Below, piece by piece: positions 1-18,581 of a DNA stretch of 64,000 nucleotides. This DNA comes from Nitratireductor sp. Its GTDB lineage: Bacteria > Pseudomonadota > Alphaproteobacteria > Rhizobiales > Rhizobiaceae. The notes beneath the pieces are model-generated. The model was not told the origin of the DNA and searched no databases. It saw only the letters and a list, made by a program, of their open reading frames with translations. The stretch covers positions 186,001 through 250,000 of the forward strand of contig JACKJU010000007.1 of the NCBI GenBank assembly GCA_020637805.1, given 5' to 3'. The position numbers and the translations under genes were made by a program. The number at the start of each line of letters is the position of its first letter. Within the stretch, counting starts at the first letter, position 1.

Positions 1-606
1 GTCAAGGAACGCGCTACGGCGAAATTCGACGAAACCATCGAGGTTGCGCTCAACCTCGGCGTTGACCCGCGCCATGCCGACCAGATGGTCCGCGGCGTCG
101 TCAACCTGCCGAACGGCACCGGCCGCGACGTTCGCGTTGCCGTGTTCGCCAAGGATGCCAAGGCTGAAGAAGCCAAGGCTGCCGGCGCAGACATCGTTGG
201 GGCCGAAGACCTGCTCGAGGAAGTCCAGAACGGTCGCACCGATTTCGATCGCGTCATCGCCACGCCGGACATGATGCCGCTCGTCGGCCGTCTCGGCAAG
301 GTTCTGGGCCCGCGCGGCCTTATGCCGAACCCGAAGGTTGGTACGGTTACCCCTGACGTAGCAACGGCAGTCAAGAACGCCAAGGGCGGTGCTGTCGAGT
401 TCCGCGTCGAAAAGGCCGGTATCATTCATGCTGGCGTTGGCAAGGCTTCGTTCGAGCAGAAGGCGCTGGAAGAAAACATCCGCGCCCTCGTCGATGCCGT
501 GCAGAAGGCCAAGCCGACCGGCGCGAAAGGCACCTACCTGCAGCGCGTCGCCCTGTCGTCCACCATGGGCCCGGGCGTCAAGGTCGATCCGGCCTCTGCG
601 CTGTAG
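1..606 (+). CDS. rplA: 50S ribosomal protein L1 (5' end cut off by window)
   Basis: Only the last 201 residues are present, because reading frame 1 is open from the first base of the window; full-length L1 is about 230 residues. The motif GPRGLMPNPK and the closing stretch KGTYLQRVALSSTMGPGVK are typical of bacterial L1. L1 forms the mobile stalk on the 50S subunit that helps release E-site tRNA, and in bacteria it also represses translation of its own rplK-rplA mRNA. It is followed by rplJ after 468 bases containing two hairpins. Identification is secure. Confidence 0.97.
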   Translation, partial: VKERATAKFDETIEVALNLGVDPRHADQMVRGVVNLPNGTGRDVRVAVFAKDAKAEEAKAAGADIVGAEDLLEEVQNGRTDFDRVIATPDMMPLVGRLGKVLGPRGLMPNPKVGTVTPDVATAVKNAKGGAVEFRVEKAGIIHAGVGKASFEQKALEENIRALVDAVQKAKPTGAKGTYLQRVALSSTMGPGVKVDPASAL

Positions 607-1074
607 GCGTAGCAAAGTTTCGGAAAGCCGGTTCTCCGGCTTTCCGCCTGAATCTCCGGCGGTTCGCCGCCGGAGTGCCACCGGATCAGGAAAATGCCGC
701 AAGGCATTGAATGAAAAGGTGGTCCCTGTCCGAGACTGCGGGCGGCCAAGGCATATCTGTTCTTCGGAACCGAATTGCCAAAGCCTTAAAAGCCGCCGAA
801 AGGTCCTTCTTTCTGCCCTGGTGCAGAATTTGGGAGCCCGCACTAGATGGGAGTTGCGAAACGGATTTTGGCCGGAAGCGGCTGCGTTCGGTTCGAACTC
901 GTTGACCTTGTGCCGTTCCGGCCGGGCTTGCCCAGCGGAATGACCATCAGGGGACAGGACCTTGAAGCGTCGTTCCGGCGCGTGTGCTGTCCCTTTCGAG
1001 TGGCAGCTTCGCAAGGGAGCGGCAATGTCAACCGGTTCCTTCTCATGAGGGAAGGGGCCAAAAGGAGAGAGACT
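607..1074 (+). other. rplA-rplJ intergenic region / rplJ leader
   Basis: This 468-base stretch has no convincing gene. An open frame runs into rplJ from 847, but its translation before 1075 does not resemble L10. It contains two hairpins just after rplA. In other bacteria this interval holds the rplJ leader where L10-L12 complexes repress translation; I infer the same role from position and length but did not identify a binding motif. Confidence 0.5.
622..675 (+). other. Two back-to-back tetraloop hairpins after rplA
   Basis: The first hairpin has a perfect 10-bp stem (622-631 with 636-645) and a TTCT loop. The second has a perfect 9-bp stem (654-662 with 667-675) and a TTCG loop. Neither is followed by a T run, so simple intrinsic termination is unlikely. 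They may protect the 3' end after processing, be an RNase III target, or attenuate transcription between rplA and rplJ. Confidence 0.6.
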
Positions 1075-1590
1075 GTGGATAGAGCGGAAAAACGCGAGTT
1101 TGTCGCTACCATGAACGAGGCGTTCCAGAACGCCGGCGCTGTGGTGGTGGCTCACTATTCCGGCCTTACCGTCTCCCAGATTTCGGACTTCCGGTCCAAG
1201 GTCGGGGATGCGGGCGGCAAAGTCAAAGTCGCGAAAAACCGTCTCGCCAAACTCGCTCTTCAGGATACGCAGTGCGCGCACATTTCGGATCTGTTCCAGG
1301 GTCAGACGCTTGTCGTCTACTCGGATGATCCGGTGTCCGCACCCAAGGCAGCCGTCGATTTCGCCAAGACCAATGACAAGCTTGTCATTCTTGGCGGCGC
1401 GATGGGTGCCACCAACCTCGATGTGAACGGCGTCAAGGCACTTGCCGAACTGCCGTCACTGGACGAACTGCGCGCGAAACTGGTCGGCATGATTTCCACG
1501 CCAGCCACTCGCATCGCACAGGTCGTCAACGCGCCTGCAGGCCAGCTTGCACGCGTGTTCGGGGCGTATTCGGAGAAAGACGCGGCGTAA
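1075..1590 (+). CDS. rplJ: 50S ribosomal protein L10
   Basis: The start is taken as GTG at 1075 because AAAAGGAGAG lies just upstream and the product then begins VDRAEKREFV, the usual alphaproteobacterial L10 start. This gives 171 residues. L10 anchors L7/L12 dimers to the 50S stalk and so recruits translation GTPases. The motifs VVVAHYSGLTV and VKVAKNRLAK are characteristic. rplL follows after 60 bases, so L10 and L7/L12 are probably made from one message. A longer in-frame reading from 847 exists but its extra residues look non-coding. Confidence 0.95.
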   Translation: MDRAEKREFVATMNEAFQNAGAVVVAHYSGLTVSQISDFRSKVGDAGGKVKVAKNRLAKLALQDTQCAHISDLFQGQTLVVYSDDPVSAPKAAVDFAKTNDKLVILGGAMGATNLDVNGVKALAELPSLDELRAKLVGMISTPATRIAQVVNAPAGQLARVFGAYSEKDAA

Positions 1591-1650
1591 GACCGTTATT
1601 CGCAGAAACATCGAACTCCCAGTTCGAACTGAAACCAAGGAACTTGAAAA

Positions 1651-2025
<375 letters not shown>

Positions 2026-2448
2026 GTTTCTTCATTTCGCCCGAATCGGGCGGGATAATACGATTTTGGGCTCCGGATCCGTCCGGAGCCTTTCGCCCGA
2101 CTGGCAGCGGCCCGACAGAATGGGGTCCGGTTCAGGTTTTCAAGGGCCAGCATCGCCGGCGATTGGATGGCCGGAAATGCGCAACCTGCTGAGGCCACGA
2201 CAGAATGGTGGCACGCGTTCAGGTCTGCCCGCCCGCAAGACTTGCGGTGAACGGGCTCCCCATGGGGAAATGGCAGGTAAGGTACCGGTTTGCCCCCGGA
2301 CAAAATTCGACGGCGGTTCATGCCCGGACACGTCTCTCAAGAACCGGCAGCCGGATACGGCGGCAACGGGTTCTTTGGAGACCGGTCTGGCACCGGGACC
2401 GCATTGAACATTCTGGCGGCTGCCAGCCGCATCACTCGAGGAGCAAAA
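2026..2448 (+). other. rplL-rpoB intergenic region
   Basis: This 423-base gap has no convincing coding sequence. The frame upstream of rpoB stays open from 2290, but its translation there does not resemble RpoB. It contains one hairpin at 2069-2090. In other bacteria this interval holds an attenuator and an RNase III site that lower rpoBC expression relative to the ribosomal genes; that role is inferred here. Confidence 0.5.
2069..2090 (+). other. Hairpin between rplL and rpoB
   Basis: A perfect 9-bp stem (GGCTCCGGA with TCCGGAGCC) closes a 4-base TCCG loop. It is followed by TTTCGCCC, too few Ts for a strong terminator. It could be a partial attenuator or an RNA processing site. Confidence 0.55.
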
Positions 2449-6630
<4,182 letters not shown>

Positions 6631-6643
6631 CGCAAGGATCGGG

Positions 6644-6665
6644 CGGACGGCCGAGAGGCCGTCCG
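6644..6665 (+). other. Hairpin between rpoB and rpoC
   Basis: A perfect 9-bp stem (CGGACGGCC with GGCCGTCCG) closes a GAGA loop, a GNRA-type tetraloop. It is followed by TCTCTCG rather than a T run. It probably marks an mRNA processing or stability element. Confidence 0.55.
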
Positions 6666-6775
6666 TCTCTCGAAGCTGCGCGTGAAGCGCGAATATTTTT
6701 CAAGGTGCGGCCGGCAGTTCCCGGTAAAGGTCAGCACCGCCACCAATGGGGCAATGCCCCGAAGGAGCAGAGCAC

Positions 6776-10969
<4,194 letters not shown>

Positions 10970-10996
10970 GCCCGCTCCCGGCATTGAAACGAAACA

Positions 10997-11030
10997 GGGC
11001 CGCCCGTGGCAACACGGGCGGCCCTTTGCT
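10997..11030 (+). terminator. Intrinsic terminator after rpoC
   Basis: A perfect 12-bp GC-rich stem (10997-11008 with 11013-11024) closes a GCAA tetraloop and is followed by TTTGCTTT. It is the strongest terminator in the first 12 kb and marks the end of the rplA-rpoC unit. Confidence 0.85.
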
Positions 11031-11149
11031 TTGCGGCAAAGACTTGCTGCAGGCCGCAGGTCAGTCAAATTACAATGCGCGCCCGGTTCGGTTGCCTGAA
11101 GCGCTTCGCCTTCTGACAGGTCACAGCGAAACCGGGGCAGGGGAGGCGA

Positions 11150-11473
11150 TCAGTTTAGCGTATCGCTACCATTGCCAAAATCGTAGCCACCCTCAAAGGA
11201 AATGATGGCGATCTCGCCCCCAAGCGCCGAATCATAGGCTGGCTGGAAGTGCGGATCCTCCGGACGTTCCTCGATATTGCCGATCTGATGGAGGTCAGCC
11301 TCCTCATAGCCTTCCTGGGCAAGTGCCTCGAGAGCCATGCGAACAGCCGTATCGTCATCCGGCGCCATGAGCAGGGCATTGAAAGGGAACATTTCACCTT
11401 CCGCCCGGCGCACCTCTCCAACGATGACGAATACGTTCCACGGTTCGTCAGCGATTTCGTCGTCTGATTCCAT
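11150..11473 (-). CDS. Conserved-looking hypothetical protein between rpoC and rpsL
   Basis: I do not recognise a named family. The start is ATG at 11473 (product begins MESDDEIADEPWNVFVIVGEV), with AAGG 8 bases upstream; the frame extends to 11548 but the added residues look non-coding. The 107-residue product is acidic and soluble, with no signal peptide or membrane segment. A hydrophobic N-terminal strand, the segment MAPDDDTAVRMALEALAQEGY and several aromatic/acidic pairs suggest a small alpha/beta protein. It is transcribed toward rpoC and against rpsL. The frame shows normal coding character, so it is probably a real gene. Confidence 0.7.
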   Translation of the reverse strand: MESDDEIADEPWNVFVIVGEVRRAEGEMFPFNALLMAPDDDTAVRMALEALAQEGYEEADLHQIGNIEERPEDPHFQPAYDSALGGEIAIISFEGGYDFGNGSDTLN

Positions 11474-12047
11474 TTTGAAGGCCTTCTCCGGGCGAATCGG
11501 GATGAAAATCAACGGTATTGGCTTGAATTGCACCGCTGCTGATCCCAATTGTCATGAAATGGCGGGCCTTGCCAAGCCTGACAGGTGAGAAAATGGCGAT
11601 GCGGTACGCAAATGCGGCCGGTCGTGGTGCCAGATTGGCCAATTCGCTGATTTGACTCGCGTTTTTTCAAGATTTCTCACCCCTAGGCTTGACGGGATGA
11701 ATCGAACCCATTATAGCCACGCCATCGCAAGCCGATGTGAGACGTTTTGCGTCCGTGACGTCGCGTCTGAGGACCTCGATCTCAAACAGGGCTTGGAACT
11801 AACAAATTGAATTCAGGCTGCAAGAACGGTCCTCCGTTCCTCTGTGTGTTTGAGGTTCCTCCCGAACGCCGATCGGCGCGGGGGCGAGCCTTTTTAGCAT
11901 GTTGTAGCCATATGTGGCTCGCAGGGCCTCCGGCATGGCCGGATGAACCGCAAAGTCTCGGCCAAACGGCACGGCTTTGCATATCTTTGTAAGTCCGGGA
12001 GCGCCCGACAGGGCAGGCCGGACAGACGTGAAGGTCAGGTATCGAAT
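11474..12047 (+). other. Intergenic region and long leader before rpsL
   Basis: This 574-base stretch separates the reverse-strand hypothetical gene from rpsL. It holds the promoter at 11689-11717 and then over 300 bases of leader. The frame ahead of rpsL is open from 11943, but its translation is not ribosomal. The leader contains the short palindrome GCCGATCGGC and other weak dyads; no known riboswitch was recognised. Confidence 0.5.
11689..11717 (+). promoter_or_regulatory. Sigma-70-type promoter of the str (rpsL) operon
   Basis: TTGACG at 11689-11694 and TATAGC at 11712-11717 are separated by exactly 17 bases, and the -35 is preceded by C, giving the CTTGAC form favoured in alphaproteobacteria. 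Transcription would begin near 11724, leaving a leader of about 324 nucleotides before rpsL. Confidence 0.65.
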
Positions 12048-12419
12048 ATGCCAACGATCAACCAGTTGATCCGCAATCCGCGCAAGAAAGCTGTCAAGCG
12101 CAACAAGGTTCCCGCTATGGAGCAATGCCCGCAGAAGCGTGGCGTGTGCACCCGCGTCTACACCACGACGCCGAAAAAGCCGAACTCCGCGCTCCGCAAG
12201 GTTGCCAAGATCCGTCTTACCAACGGCTTTGAAGTCATTGGTTACATCCCGGGCGAAGGCCACAACCTGCAGGAACACTCTGTTGTGATGATCCGCGGCG
12301 GCCGCGTGAAAGACCTTCCGGGTGTCCGCTACCACATCATTCGCGGCGTTCTGGATACCCAGGGCGTGAAAAACCGCAAGCAGCGCCGCTCGAAATACGG
12401 CGCCAAGCGTCCGAAGTAA
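12048..12419 (+). CDS. rpsL: 30S ribosomal protein S12
   Basis: The product is 123 residues from ATG 12048 (MPTINQLIRNPRKK), the standard S12 length and start. S12 lies at the decoding centre and controls accuracy. The streptomycin-related lysines are wild type: TTPKKPNSALRK and GGRVKDLPGVRYH. It is first in the str cluster, 72 bases before rpsG, behind a strong promoter and long leader. Confidence 0.98.
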   Translation: MPTINQLIRNPRKKAVKRNKVPAMEQCPQKRGVCTRVYTTTPKKPNSALRKVAKIRLTNGFEVIGYIPGEGHNLQEHSVVMIRGGRVKDLPGVRYHIIRGVLDTQGVKNRKQRRSKYGAKRPK

Positions 12420-12491
12420 CCTAAACGCAGTGGAAGGTTGCCCCGGACAGCGCCAAGCGCGAAGGACCGGGGTCCATGAGAGAGATAGAAT

Positions 12492-12962
12492 ATGTCCCGT
12501 CGTCACCGCGCAGAAAAACGTGAGATCAACCCGGATCCGAAATTCGGCGATCTCGTTCTGACGAAATTCATGAATGCCATCATGTTCGATGGCAAGAAAT
12601 CCATTGCCGAGACCATCGTCTACGGCGCTCTGGACCAGGTTCAGTCCAAGTCCAAGCAGGATCCCGTCGAGGCGTTTCATACCGCTCTCGAAAACATTGC
12701 GCCCCATGTCGAGGTTCGCTCCCGCCGCGTTGGTGGTGCGACCTATCAGGTTCCGGTCGAGGTTCGTCCGGAGCGCCGCCAGGCTCTCGCCATTCGCTGG
12801 CTGATTACCGCGGCACGCAAGCGCAACGAAACCACCATGATCGACCGTCTTTCCGGCGAGCTGCTCGATGCGGTCAACAACCGTGGTTCCGCTGTCAAGA
12901 AGCGCGAAGACACGCACAAGATGGCAGACGCCAACAAGGCGTTCTCGCATTACCGCTGGTAA
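12492..12962 (+). CDS. rpsG: 30S ribosomal protein S7
   Basis: The 156-residue product begins MSRRHRAEKREINPDPKFGD, typical of S7. S7 nucleates assembly of the 30S head and contacts tRNA in the E site; in many bacteria it represses the str operon. The motif VRSRRVGGATYQVPVEV is highly conserved. It lies 68 bases before fusA. Confidence 0.98.
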   Translation: MSRRHRAEKREINPDPKFGDLVLTKFMNAIMFDGKKSIAETIVYGALDQVQSKSKQDPVEAFHTALENIAPHVEVRSRRVGGATYQVPVEVRPERRQALAIRWLITAARKRNETTMIDRLSGELLDAVNNRGSAVKKREDTHKMADANKAFSHYRW

Positions 12963-13030
12963 CGAATTCTGAGATTTGCTGCCGCTGCTGTCCTTGAGGA
13001 TGGCGCGGCAAACTAAAAGGTAGAACGGCA

Positions 13031-15124
13031 ATGGCCCGCGAATACGACATTGAGGACTATCGCAACTTCGGCATCATGGCCCACATCGATGCTGGCAAGA
13101 CGACGACGACCGAGCGCGTCCTCTTCTACACCGGCAAGTCGCACAAGATTGGCGAAGTGCACGATGGCGCTGCAACCATGGACTGGATGGAGCAGGAGCA
13201 GGAGCGTGGCATCACTATCACTTCCGCTGCAACCACCACGTTCTGGGCAGGCCGTGACGGCAAGAAACGCCGTTTCAACATCATCGACACTCCTGGACAC
13301 GTTGACTTCACCATCGAGGTCGAGCGTTCGCTCCGCGTGCTTGATGGTGCTGTAGCTCTCCTCGACGCCAACGCCGGCGTTGAGCCGCAGACCGAGACTG
13401 TCTGGCGCCAGGCCGACAAGTACAACGTTCCGCGCATGATCTTCGCCAACAAGATGGACAAGACCGGCGCTGACTTCTTCCGCTGTGTCGAAATGGTCGG
13501 TTCGCGCCTGGGTGCAACTCCGGTTGTCGTTCAGCTGCCGATCGGTGCCGAGAACGAGTTCGAAGGCGTCATCGATCTGATCGAGATGAAGGCCCTGGTC
13601 TGGAAATCCGAGAACCTGGGTGCCGAGTGGGACGTTCTTGACATCCCCGCAGACCGCCTTGCCGAAGCCGAGGAGTGGCGCGAAAAGATGATCGAGACCG
13701 CTGTCGAGGTCGACGAAGGCGCTATGGAGCGTTACCTGGAAGGCGAAATGCCGTCCAATGACGAACTTCGCGCGCTGATCCGCAAGGGCACCATCGACGT
13801 TCAGTTCTTCCCGATGCTTTGCGGTACCGCATTCAAGAACAAGGGCGTTCAGCCGCTGCTCGACGCCGTGGTCGACTTCCTGCCGTCGCCGGTCGATATT
13901 CCTGCGATCAAGGGCATCGACGTCAAGACCGAAGGCGAGATCAAGCGTAAGGCTTCCGACGACGAGCCGCTCGCCATGCTTGCATTCAAGATCATGAACG
14001 ACCCGTTCGTCGGTTCGCTGACCTTTGCCCGCATCTACTCGGGCAAGCTGGAGAAGGGCACTTCGCTGCTCAACACGGTCAAGGAAAAGCGCGAGCGCAT
14101 CGGCCGCATGCTGCAGATGCACTCGAACTCCCGCGAAGACATCGAAGTTGCCTATGCAGGCGATATCGTTGCTCTCGCCGGCCTGAAAGACACCACCACC
14201 GGTGACACGCTTTGCGACCCGCTCAAGCCGGTCATTCTCGAGCGCATGGAATTCCCGGATCCGGTTATCCAGATCGCCATCGAGCCGAAAACCAAGGGCG
14301 ACCAGGAGAAAATGGGCATCGCGCTCAACCGCCTGGCAGCCGAAGATCCGTCCTTCCGCGTCAAATCCGACGAGGAATCCGGTCAGACCATCATCGCCGG
14401 CATGGGCGAGCTTCATCTCGACATTCTCGTCGACCGCATGAAGCGCGAATTCAAGGTTGAGGCAAACGTGGGTGCTCCCCAGGTTGCCTACCGCGAAACC
14501 ATCACCAAGGGCCACGAGGTCGACTACACCCACAAGAAACAGTCGGGTGGTTCGGGTCAGTTCGCTCGCGTCAAGATCCTCTTCGAGCCGAATCCGGAAG
14601 GCGAGGAATTCAAGTTCGAATCCAAGATCGTCGGCGGCAACGTTCCCAAGGAATACATCCCGGGCGTTCAGAAGGGTATCGAGAGCGTTCTCAACTCCGG
14701 TCCGCTGGCGGGTTTCCCGATGCTGGGCGTCAAGGCGACCCTGCTCGACGGTGCCTACCATGACGTCGACTCCTCGGTTCTGGCGTTCGAGATCGCATCG
14801 CGCGCCGCATTCCGCGAAGCCGCTCCGAAAGCCGGTGCACAGCTTCTCGAGCCGATCATGAAGGTCGAAGTCGTGACGCCGGAAGATTATGTCGGTGACG
14901 TCATCGGTGACCTGAACTCCCGCCGTGGCCAGATCCAGGGTCAGGAAATCCGCGGCATTGCCGTCGTCGTCAATGCGCATGTGCCGCTGGCCAACATGTT
15001 CAAATACGTCGACACCCTGCGTTCGATGTCACAGGGCCGTGCCCAGTACACCATGCAGTTCGATCACTACGCGCCGGTGCCTACCGCAGTGGCGAAGGAA
15101 ATCCAGGAAAAGTACACCGGCTAA
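13031..15124 (+). CDS. fusA: Translation elongation factor G
   Basis: The product has 697 residues. GTP-binding motifs are complete: AHIDAGKTTTTE (G1), DTPGHVDF (G3) and NKMDKTGAD (G4). EF-G drives ribosomal translocation and, with RRF, recycling. It follows rpsG at 68 bases and precedes tuf at 78 bases, the standard str order. Only one fusA is in this window. Confidence 0.98.
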   Translation: MAREYDIEDYRNFGIMAHIDAGKTTTTERVLFYTGKSHKIGEVHDGAATMDWMEQEQERGITITSAATTTFWAGRDGKKRRFNIIDTPGHVDFTIEVERSLRVLDGAVALLDANAGVEPQTETVWRQADKYNVPRMIFANKMDKTGADFFRCVEMVGSRLGATPVVVQLPIGAENEFEGVIDLIEMKALVWKSENLGAEWDVLDIPADRLAEAEEWREKMIETAVEVDEGAMERYLEGEMPSNDELRALIRKGTIDVQFFPMLCGTAFKNKGVQPLLDAVVDFLPSPVDIPAIKGIDVKTEGEIKRKASDDEPLAMLAFKIMNDPFVGSLTFARIYSGKLEKGTSLLNTVKEKRERIGRMLQMHSNSREDIEVAYAGDIVALAGLKDTTTGDTLCDPLKPVILERMEFPDPVIQIAIEPKTKGDQEKMGIALNRLAAEDPSFRVKSDEESGQTIIAGMGELHLDILVDRMKREFKVEANVGAPQVAYRETITKGHEVDYTHKKQSGGSGQFARVKILFEPNPEGEEFKFESKIVGGNVPKEYIPGVQKGIESVLNSGPLAGFPMLGVKATLLDGAYHDVDSSVLAFEIASRAAFREAAPKAGAQLLEPIMKVEVVTPEDYVGDVIGDLNSRRGQIQGQEIRGIAVVVNAHVPLANMFKYVDTLRSMSQGRAQYTMQFDHYAPVPTAVAKEIQEKYTG

Positions 15125-15202
15125 TCCCGGCCGGTTTAGAAGTTTCAACCTAAATCAGCGGATGCGGCAACCGCGCCGCGATAGACAGGATGGAGAGCCA
15201 CA

Positions 15203-16378
<1,176 letters not shown>

Positions 16379-16393
16379 CATATCAAAGAAGCG

Positions 16394-16418
16394 GGGCGCG
16401 CCCGCAATGAGCGCGCCC
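16394..16418 (+). other. Hairpin between tuf and rpsJ
   Basis: An 8-bp stem (GGGCGCGC with GCGCGCCC) closes a 9-base loop and is followed by TCTTGTTT. It resembles a weak terminator and may cause partial read-through from the str cluster into the S10 cluster. Confidence 0.45.
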
Positions 16419-16449
16419 TCTTGTTTGTCGAAGGTTTGAGAAAGATAAA

Positions 16450-16758
16450 ATGAACGGCCAGAACATCCGCATCCGCCTCAAGGCGTTTGACCATCGCATC
16501 CTGGACGCTTCCACCCGTGAGATCGTTTCCACGGCGAAGCGCACGGGCGCCCAGGTCCGCGGTCCTGTACCGCTGCCGACCAGGATCGAGAAATTCACGG
16601 TCAACCGTTCGCCGCACATCGACAAGAAGAGCCGCGAACAGTTCGAAATGCGCACGCACAAGCGGATGCTCGACATTGTCGATCCGACGCCGCAGACCGT
16701 CGATGCACTTATGAAACTTGACCTTTCCGCCGGCGTGGACGTCGAAATCAAGCTCTAA
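16450..16758 (+). CDS. rpsJ: 30S ribosomal protein S10
   Basis: The 102-residue product begins MNGQNIRIRLKAFDHRILD and contains GPVPLPTRIEKFTVNRSPHID, both diagnostic of S10. S10 is in the 30S head and doubles as NusE in transcription antitermination. It is first in the S10 cluster, 66 bases before rplC. Confidence 0.98.
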   Translation: MNGQNIRIRLKAFDHRILDASTREIVSTAKRTGAQVRGPVPLPTRIEKFTVNRSPHIDKKSREQFEMRTHKRMLDIVDPTPQTVDALMKLDLSAGVDVEIKL

Positions 16759-16824
16759 GGAGCGCGGCAAGGGGAAACTGGAGACGGGGCGTTCGCCCTG
16801 AACCCGATTAGAGGAATTGAACCG

Positions 16825-17640
16825 ATGCGTTCAGGTGTAATTGCACAGAAGCTGGGAATGACCCGCATCTACACGGATGAGGGTGCACAGGTCCCGGTCA
16901 CCGTTTTGAAACTGGACAACCTGCAGGTCGTGGCGACGCGCACCGAGGACAAGCATGGCTACACCGCCGTGCAGCTTGGCGCCGGCATGGCCAAGGCCAA
17001 GAACACCTCGCGTCCGATGCGTGGCCATTTCGCAGCCGCCAAGGTTGAGCCGAAGCGCAAGGTTGCCGAGTTCCGCGTGAGCCCGGACAACATGCTGGAA
17101 GTCGGTTCCGAGATCATTGCCGGCCACTATCTGCCTGGCCAGTATGTCGATGTGACCGGCACTTCGATCGGCAAGGGCTTTGCCGGCGTCATGAAGCGTC
17201 ACAACTTCGGTGGTGGCCGCGCGACGCACGGTAACTCGCTTTCGCACCGCGCACACGGCTCCACCGGTCAGTGCCAGGATCCCGGCAAGGTGTTCAAGGG
17301 CAAGAAGATGGCCGGCCACATGGGCGCTGCCCGCGTGACCACCCAGAACCTTGAAATCGTCCGCATCGACAACGATCGCGGCCTGGTTCTGGTCAAGGGT
17401 GCAGTTCCCGGTTCCAAGGGAAGCTGGGTCATGATCCGCGATGCCGTTAAGAAACCGATCCCGGAAGGCGTGCTGTTCCCGGCTGCACTGAGGGAAGACA
17501 TCAAGGCAGCCGAAAAGGCCGCCGAGGAAGCCGAGGCGCAGATTGCCGAGCAGGAAGCTGCAGCAGCAGCCGAAGCCGCAGCCGCCGAACAGGCAGCTCT
17601 CGAGCAGGCGCAGGCCGATGCCGCGAAAGAGGGTGAATGA
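16825..17640 (+). CDS. rplC: 50S ribosomal protein L3 with C-terminal extension
   Basis: Residues 1 to about 215 are a standard L3, including FGGGRATHGNSLSHRAHGS and GKKMAGHMGAARVTTQNLE; the QDPG segment carries the Gln methylated by PrmB in other bacteria. L3 nucleates 50S assembly and reaches the peptidyl-transferase centre. About 55 further residues follow, almost all Ala, Glu and Gln, which should form a solvent-exposed acidic helix or coiled coil. Total length is 271, against roughly 210-240 expected. The extension overlaps the start region of rplD. Confidence 0.97.
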   Translation: MRSGVIAQKLGMTRIYTDEGAQVPVTVLKLDNLQVVATRTEDKHGYTAVQLGAGMAKAKNTSRPMRGHFAAAKVEPKRKVAEFRVSPDNMLEVGSEIIAGHYLPGQYVDVTGTSIGKGFAGVMKRHNFGGGRATHGNSLSHRAHGSTGQCQDPGKVFKGKKMAGHMGAARVTTQNLEIVRIDNDRGLVLVKGAVPGSKGSWVMIRDAVKKPIPEGVLFPAALREDIKAAEKAAEEAEAQIAEQEAAAAAEAAAAEQAALEQAQADAAKEGE

Positions 17641-17642
17641 CA

Positions 17643-18263
17643 ATGGAACTGAATGTAACCACGCTTGACGGCAAGGCTTCCGGCAAGATCACTCTTGCCG
17701 ACGAGATCTTCGGTCTCGAGCCGCGCGCCGACCTGATACAGCGCATGGTGCGCTATCAGCTTGCAAAACGCCGTGCGGGCACCCACGACGTCAAGAACCG
17801 TGCGGAAGTTTCGCGCACCGGTTCCAAGATGTACAAGCAGAAGGGTACGGGCCGCGCCCGTCACTCCTCCGCCCGCGCTCCGCAGTTCCGCGGTGGCGGT
17901 CGTGCCTTCGGCCCGACCCCGCGCGACCATGGCTTCGATCTGCCCAAGAAGGTTCGTGCGCTTGCACTGCGTCACGCGCTTTCCGCCAAGCAGGCCGAGG
18001 GCGGCATCGTCATCGTCGACGATCTCGCAGCCAAGGAAGCCAAGACCTCGTCACTGCGCGGCCAGCTTTCCAAGCTTGGCGCAGCCAACGCCCTGTTCGT
18101 CGGCGGCGCTGAACTCGACAACAATTTCCGCCTCGCCGCGCGCAATATCCCGAACGTGGATGTTCTGCCGGTTCAGGGCATCAACGTTTACGACATCCTG
18201 CGCCGCGAGAAGCTTGTGCTTTCCAAGGCCGCTGTCGAAGCACTGGAGGCTCGCTTCAAATGA
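17643..18263 (+). CDS. rplD: 50S ribosomal protein L4
   Basis: ATG 17643 is preferred because the product then begins MELNVTTLDGK as in relatives, and GAGGGTGA lies a normal distance upstream; ATG 17637 overlaps the rplC stop and is an alternative. The protein has 206 residues with SRTGSKMYKQKGTGRARH, the extended loop that lines the exit tunnel. L4 represses the S10 operon in some bacteria. Its stop overlaps rplW by 4 bases. Confidence 0.96.
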   Translation: MELNVTTLDGKASGKITLADEIFGLEPRADLIQRMVRYQLAKRRAGTHDVKNRAEVSRTGSKMYKQKGTGRARHSSARAPQFRGGGRAFGPTPRDHGFDLPKKVRALALRHALSAKQAEGGIVIVDDLAAKEAKTSSLRGQLSKLGAANALFVGGAELDNNFRLAARNIPNVDVLPVQGINVYDILRREKLVLSKAAVEALEARFK

Positions 18264-18553
18264 CCTCGATTCATCATTATGACGTGATCGTCTCCCCGGT
18301 AATCACCGAGAAATCGACGATGGCTTCCGAAGCCAACCAGGTCGTTTTCAACGTTGCGCGCAACGCCACCAAGAGCGAGATCAAGGCCGCTGTCGAAGGC
18401 CTGTTCAACGTCAAGGTTGCAGCCGTCAACACCCTGGTCCGCAAGGGCAAGGTAAAACGCTTCCGCGGCATCATCGGCCGTCAGAGCAATGTCAAGAAGG
18501 CTATCGTCACGCTGGCTGAAGGTCAGTCCATCGACGTGACGACCGGCCTCTGA
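18260..18553 (+). CDS. rplW: 50S ribosomal protein L23
   Basis: The 97-residue product contains the SPVITEKST motif near its N-terminus and KVAAVNTLVRKGKVKRFRG. L23 sits at the exit of the nascent-peptide tunnel and docks trigger factor and SRP. The start codon overlaps the rplD stop (ATGA), so the two are probably translationally coupled. Confidence 0.97.
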   Translation: MTSIHHYDVIVSPVITEKSTMASEANQVVFNVARNATKSEIKAAVEGLFNVKVAAVNTLVRKGKVKRFRGIIGRQSNVKKAIVTLAEGQSIDVTTGL

Positions 18554-18581
18554 GAAAATACGAAGGCAAGGGTTTAAAACC

